DNA of 64,000 nucleotides from Axinella damicornis (taxonomy: Eukaryota; Porifera; Demospongiae; Axinellida; Axinellidae). The position numbers and the translations under genes are program-made. Below the pieces are notes generated by a model that saw only the letters and a list, made by a program, of their open reading frames with translations, did no database searches and was not told the origin of the DNA. How positions within the stretch are numbered: the stretch's first letter is position 1; each line of letters begins with the position of its first letter. The stretch lies in assembly GCA_963931865.1 (NCBI GenBank), contig OZ007506.1, positions 7,656,451-7,720,450 on the forward strand. Reading direction: 5' to 3'. Below, in pieces: positions 26,401 through 33,736 of the stretch.

Positions 26401-29400
26401 ATTTTCTTGTATTCCTACTGCAGTTTCCTCACTTTAGATCTGCACTGCTCGGCACTCTTCTCGATCCCCCACTTTGCCAGCTCACTAGACAGCCTAGCAT
26501 GTTCATCTTCGAATCTTCCAACTGCTCTTGTATTTCCTGCTCTCCCCACTGCCCTAAAATTTCCGCATCTATTCAGTCCAGTTTGTAGCCATGCTTTACA
26601 GTTATAAGCCACCTGATATTGGTACTAATACGTATGACCTGCAATATCGCACTTTGCTTACATGCTTAAATACTCCTGCTGTGTGAATGCATCTGCCATT
26701 GTGCCTACCACCCTTAGCCATCCCCGCTGTTAAACGTGATATACAACACCATGACAACCCCTAGTCTCGAAACCAGACCCTTTGCAGTCTGGTTCCAATA
26801 TTATTGGCAACCGTCACGCCCCACGTCCACGCCCTACCAATGGGTTCGATTCTGTTTACACTTTGGGTGGGAGCGCTCCGGGTCGGACCCAGTTCGATGG
26901 AGCTTGGTGGTCCAGTACGGAGCGGGCCAGTTCGTTCTGTGTTTACATTTATGAGGTAATTCGAACTAGTTCGAGCTGTGTCGATCCAGAGCGCTAGTGT
27001 AAAACGGCCTATTACTCCTTCAAATGGCAACACCACACCTGGCAGTGCAACACACTTTCAGAATAATGCCTCGATCAGGTCTTACGCTGATCAATGAGTG
27101 AGCATCCACCAAGTGAGAGAGTAAGCCGTGAGGCATCATTCCGAAAGTGAGCTTGGCCTACCAGTACAACTACCAGTACCAGGTCTAATGTACATGTATT
27201 AAACATAAAGGACTAGCGCACATGATTTCTGCTTCACCCACCGTCTAGTTCACATAACCTTCATTGCGCCAGATAGTATCTCTCACCTTCACCTTGACTT
27301 TCTCCTCCTCACTGGTGCTGGAGACCTCGCCCCTGGACGAGGGAGAGGTTAGAGCGTTGTCTGGGAGGAACAACTGGGAGAGGCCGTACTGGTCCCCCGA
27401 CAATGGAGTCGGAGTGTGAGGGTGTGAGCGGGAGGAGGTAGAGTGAGAACGTTTCCTCTGGTGAGTGGGTGTTGATTCCTGTGAGGAAAAACATGTGAAT
27501 ACAGTCTGTAAGAGCTTACTTGATATTTCAATCAGTAAAAATCGATCATATACATGTAATAAGATTTCAAATGCATGCTCATGGAATGTGATATGAATGA
27601 AAAGTGTGGGATTTCAAGACAGCATTTTGAAACAACACACAGAAACTACATGTACGTACAGTGCTTCCATTTGAGCGTTGGTCCGATATTGCTGCAAGAT
27701 TGCAGCCAGATTTTACTTAAAAAAAAAAAAAAAACAGGGAAGGTTGGTATTGAATGGAACTGTATGCAACCTTCAAGTACTGGGAGAGGGATTAAGGCCA
27801 ATCCTCATCTTGGTACTGCCTTATGCGCGCAATCGCAGAAGTGAACTTAAGAAGGCAGTTGGAACCGCGGACCGTCACAGACAGGTGAAACCTTTTGAAG
27901 TAAGTAGCCGATGGCAGCTCCCTCCCTATCAGTGATACAGCACAACAATCCAGCTCCTCTGGAATGGCTGCTTCCCAGTGCTCATGGTAGACGTGGTGTC
28001 CGGTCCCGGGAACGTGCACGTGAATGAGTGTGGTTTAATTTTTGTCAGTGCGCTCGAGCGACAAAGTAAAACAACACGAAAAATTAACAGGTGAAATCTA
28101 TTTCACGCAAAAATTTCCCGATCTACATGTACGGTATAATCAGGTGACTATATCAGGTGTGAAGAGTGTCTATATCTGCCAAAGAATAATACAGGCAGGA
28201 GCGCATCGAGCCGGCTTCGCCAGTAAGGGAGCATGTGACTACTATAGACGACAAAATTCAAACATGGTGGTTGGATGCTAATTTTAGTAACAACCAAATA
28301 TGGAATGGTAGCAGCACGAGCATGCAAACAGTCAATTGTAGGGTCCTGAGAGACAGTCGAACAGATAGTCAAGGCTTCACTCCTATCCTGCAACAACCTA
28401 TGTACCATTGCAGACAGCAGTGAGCTTCTTGTCCGCTTGTACTGTTTCTTTGAATCAAGGACATACTCGTTTGACGATTGGTCCATCCGTACGTCTCCGC
28501 TCAGTATTTGCAATACTCTCGCTCGAAGCAACACACCGTGGATCGCTTCTTTCTCCTTGCTCAGCTTTCCTGCTAGCTCTCTGGCTATTTAATGTTTCCT
28601 GTTTTGTCAAAAAATCCATATACGGACACTACTATTTAGAATACATCCGCCATGATTGAATTCACCATCTATACGGTGCATATGCGAAGTCACATGCTCC
28701 CTCGCCACCTTGGTGGCTCGATGCGCTCCTAATACAGATATTGCCTCGTACCCAGGCTCATTTCCTCTTACCGCGCGCGGGAGGAAAGAGCCTGGTAACA
28801 TTGGGGGTTCAAACCGTTGACTAACGGTGCCTGAATTCCAGCAGCTCCAATCAGATTGCAGAACGAAAACACGTGCACATGTGACTATTTTGTTGGCGTG
28901 TTTTAAATTACCTTCGCTGCCGTGCTAACGCACGAATCGTAGACTCAGAAATGAGCATCAAGGACAAAGTACCCCCTCAAAGGTCGGTTAAAGGCATATA
29001 ACAGGTGTGTGAGAGAGCCACTGGTCTGAGCTTGCTGTTCACTGTGGTTTGTTTGCGGACCAGCTCGCTCATCGTCTGTCGCAGTTTATGGGATCGACGA
29101 TTTGCAAGGTAAGTTGTCCGCTTTGCTTGTAAGAAGTGTCTCGTATCTCTGTGAAGCCGGGGATGCCTTGAGTAATATTGTGTGACTGATTTGTAACTCA
29201 CGCGACATTTACCACAAAAGTAGGAGTGTCCTTCGTTTATTACATGAATGATGACATGCCGGAAGTAAACGGCTCAACCCCACCAATGTTACCAGGCTCT
29301 TTCCTCCGTGAGAAAGAGCCTGGGTACGAGGCTAATATAAAAGATACATGTGGTTCCCTCATTACAAGCCTTGCTCTACCACCAGAACTGTCCGCCTCCC

Positions 29401-32400
29401 CTCCCCTCACGTCGGGTATGTCCAATACGCAGAAGAGATATTGGGATGAACCTGTGGCCACTCAGACCAACCCTAAGAGATTGAAAGCTGATTCCACTCC
29501 TGTGACCACTCAGACCAACACTGAGAAATTGAAGGCTGATTCTACTCCTGTGGCCACAACAGTGTTGTGGCCACAGGAGTAGAATCAGCCTTCAATTTCT
29601 CAGTGTTGGTCTGAGTGGTCACAGGAGTGGAATCAGCTTGAACACTGTTCATTGTTGGGTGTACGCCTTACAAGGCAACTACGTACAGCGTTACCCAAAG
29701 CGCTAACACGGATTGCAAAAAGTACTGTTGCACGGGCCATTGAGGATCAACAAGCAAAGCCACTTCCCAGCCATCTTCCAAGGGGGTGCTTTGAGGTGAT
29801 ATACCACTCGCCTGCAGTCCAAGTGGCTATTTACAAATACGATCATGTGACTGGTTGCCGTAACACGAGCTCTCAACAGCACAGCAATCTACCAGTCCCA
29901 ATGGTACGCCACAAACATCCAGCAAGCTTCATCCGTGAACCAGGCTTCAGAGTGGGCTGTGAGTATTTACAATGTATATGGGTACTCACACGACTATGCA
30001 GCTGTGAATGGGAACATAGAAATAAAACATTCTGTACTACCCATCAGAGCAGATAAATGACCAGAGAATGAACGTACGTCCATTCTTTGTGATCGACTAC
30101 GACAATGTGTAGACAATCTTGAGTTGCGATCTTTTTCCTGGAACTAAGACCACTTTTGCGCCTTTTCAGGCGGTGGAGATATCCAGATGTTCGGAACAGG
30201 CACCTCAGCTGCTGTCCTAAGCAGTGGATCTGATGATGAGGATGCCACTCGACAGCCTCAGAGCGGGCAGCTGAGTGTGAGTGATGAAGATGCCACTCGA
30301 CAGCCTCAGAGCGGGCAGCTGAGTGATGAAGATGGCACTCGACAGCCTCAACCTTGCCCAAACCACTTAACACCTCCTAAGAGGGGAGAGTTCCATTGTG
30401 GTTCTCTAGAGAATAAAGTGAGCGGGGTGCAGAGTGAGGTGGATGCCAGACTACAACTGCAGGCGAACATGGTTCTGACATGTGCTACCTTACTCGCACG
30501 CAAAATTGTGGCACCAACCGAAGTTCAGTTAATAACCTTGAGCACTGTCATGCTATGGGATGCTAATAGGACCGACATATATATTCACTGATACTCCTGA
30601 AGATTTTAATAGCAAATCTTTGAAGAACTATTTCGTTTGAGCCCTTGTCTTCTATATCCTATCTATGTCGAGGGGCAACCGCACTCCTGGTAGCCGTTGC
30701 AACGCCGCGGTTGCCTCGCCGTAGCGAAGCTAAATTATTGCAATTCGTTCCAATTAACGCACATGCCACGTGGCTCAGTCGATCGCGAGCAATGGCGAAC
30801 AAAAGGAAGACAAGACAGCACTCACAACTTAGCCAGCACGGTGAGTTTTGGCATGTAAGCGTCAGTTAACGACAGCGATCACAGCTGTGTGGTCAGAATC
30901 TTCGTGTGCCTTTCCTAAGAACGGTACTGCCACCGGAAGTCGGAGAGAGCGCTCGAGCAATGGCGGCCACGGCGAGACAAAAGCGCTTGTATCTCCACCA
31001 CCAAGGTGAGTTTCAGCACAAAAATTGTACGCTTGGGTCACTGAACGATAGCGACAACGATGGTGTAGGCAGATTCTTTGTAGGCCATTCGCAAGGTAGT
31101 GTAAGGTTAATTATTTACATTACGCGGCACAATTTTTCCTATACCAGGAGTGTAATGACCTGGCTATTGACCACATTATTACATGTGTAGGTTGATAATT
31201 TAAGCCCTTGTCTGCTATATTATCCTTTTTAAGTTGTTGGAAGTGTGTTCCTAATTACAGAATCACGCCACAGTATGTTGGAGATGTGTTTGTATCATGT
31301 GTTAACCACACCTGAGACATTGAGTGGAGCACAGGCCACCCTCAAGGAGTTTTAGTCAGTGTAAGGGGCTGACACTGCTCAGTTTGACACGTAAACTAAT
31401 ATTGCGTACACATTGCCAACCACATTCCTCACTTCAGAGACACTAACCCCAACAAGTCAGATGGACAAGGGAGCTCAACTGAGTCCCACAATCTTCTCTC
31501 CAAGTCTGAGCATGTGCTGATCCTGAAAGTAGCGACAATGGGTACAATGTACCAAGGATAAATATGTTATGTCCACCAGTCTTGAGTTGATGGCACAGTC
31601 TCAGGGCCCATATACAAACCACATATGACAACCTTACTAAGAGTGTTCGTGTGAAGAGATCACGGCAGTAGAGTGCATCACAAAGAATGAGAGTAAAGTA
31701 CGTGTAGGACCTTGAAGATGACCCTAAGGGAGCACCTGACTCCAAGAAGGCTTTTCAACAAGTTACACAATCAACCTGTTATAATCTTCGCTAGAAACCC
31801 GTGAACAGCCATACAGATTTACCTACATGTACCTACAAAACAAACACTCTCAAGAAAGAAGAGAAAGCAGGAAACACCAAGCAGTGGACGGGTACCACAT
31901 ATCCTCCGAGTTCATAGTATGCTTTTTATAGGAGTTGGAATAATCCCAGGATTCCAACTCCTGCAATGCTATACAATGCCTCCTGAGTTCATACACGTAC
32001 ATGCAAGTACATGTACGCTTCTCTTTTACGTAGATCCACATGTAATCAACGACAGCCCCTGCAGTCCAATAGTTTATTGGATCACCAAGCCGAATCTGAC
32101 TCCAAAGGATCGTGCTCTTCTGCAAGAGGGGAAGCAGTTGAATAATTAGGAGTTGGAATGATCCTACGTAAAATCCAAGTTCCCAGGGGTACCTCAATTC
32201 CAACAAACCTCTACGCTCAAGCACTAGAAAACCAACGCCCAGCAAAAGAGAAATCATTTTTCTTTTGCAAACACTGGGCAGTTCAACTGTACATTGTACG
32301 ACAGCTTGCAGCCAAAGAAAAAATGCCTGAACTGCAAAAGCAACTTGCAACCCTTATGGCCATGCTGGAAGTGAAAACGAACTGTGACTTCTCATGCCTC

Positions 32401-33690
32401 AGGTCCAACTTCAGAGGGGAGGCACTGACAGCAGACACTTTCAGTGGCTTTTGTCACCACTCTTCTTTTCGGGGATGACCCTATACCACTCTCTTGTACA
32501 ACCAAAAGGAGATCGAGGACATTTAGAAGTCGACCGTCTCCAATCTGAACTTTTTAACCAACCCCTTCCCACCAAGTGAGAAATAGAGTCTGCATGTAAG
32601 ACTATATTGAACTTCCAGTTTCTCTTTGAAACTTTTTTTGTATGTACAAAGTTTCATGATGCATTTGTGGTGTTCGTAAGTGTTGGCCCAGTGGAAATCC
32701 TATGATTTAGTGACAGGGTCACCATTTTTCTCCTACACTAAATAGGAAAAATTTTGTAACTATCACTATCTTCTCATACCTGTTGACCGGAAGTAAAATT
32801 TAACTACATCGAGGGGCAACCACACTCCTGAAAACAGCCGTTGCAACCGGTTGCAACTCGCTGGTGTACATGGTAGCGCAAGCTGCAACCCATTCCAATT
32901 AACGCACATGTCACATGAGGACCAGCGCAGTCGATCGATCGAGTCAGCAATGGTGCCCAAGGAACAGGAGAAGACAAGAAATTGTTACAGCGCTCACAAC
33001 TTCGCCAGCACGGTGAGTTTCGGCATGTAAGCATCAGTGAACGACAGCAATCACGGCTGTGTGGTCAGAATCTTCGTGTGCCTTTCCTAAGAATGGTACT
33101 GCCACTGGAAGTCGAAGAGAGCGCTCAAGCAATGACGGCCAACGGCGAGACAAATATACACTGTATGTCCACCACCAAGGTGACTTTCAGCACCCACTTT
33201 TTATGTTCAGGTCAGTGCATGATAGGATCACGGTGGTGTAGTCAGAATCTCTGTAGGCCAATCCTAAGTACTCTAACATTATGTAGCCACATGGTACGAG
33301 TCATGTGAGTATCCACTGTGCATACTACCAATCAATTCTTATTCAATGCCGATATTAGCCCTGACACTGATAAAGGATTGGAATTGGTACAGCTTTATAG
33401 CAGCGAGTAGAACTAGAGGCATAAACAGTCAGGAGATGACGTACATGCACCAACTACATTGTACTGAGGCTATGATACCTTAGAGTGGGTTGCGGTGGGC
33501 TGTGAGGTACATGTAGGTGGCTGCGAGGTAGGTGGTTGAGAGGGAGACGGCTGAGGAGGAGGTTGATGTGGAGAATGCTTCTTCTCTTTTTCCTTCACTA
33601 GCTCCCTGCGCGCCTGCCTTGCTGATCTGATGGGGTGCAGGGGTACACATTAAGATCACACATACACACATGTACATGTACACACACACA

Positions 33691-33736
<46 letters not shown>

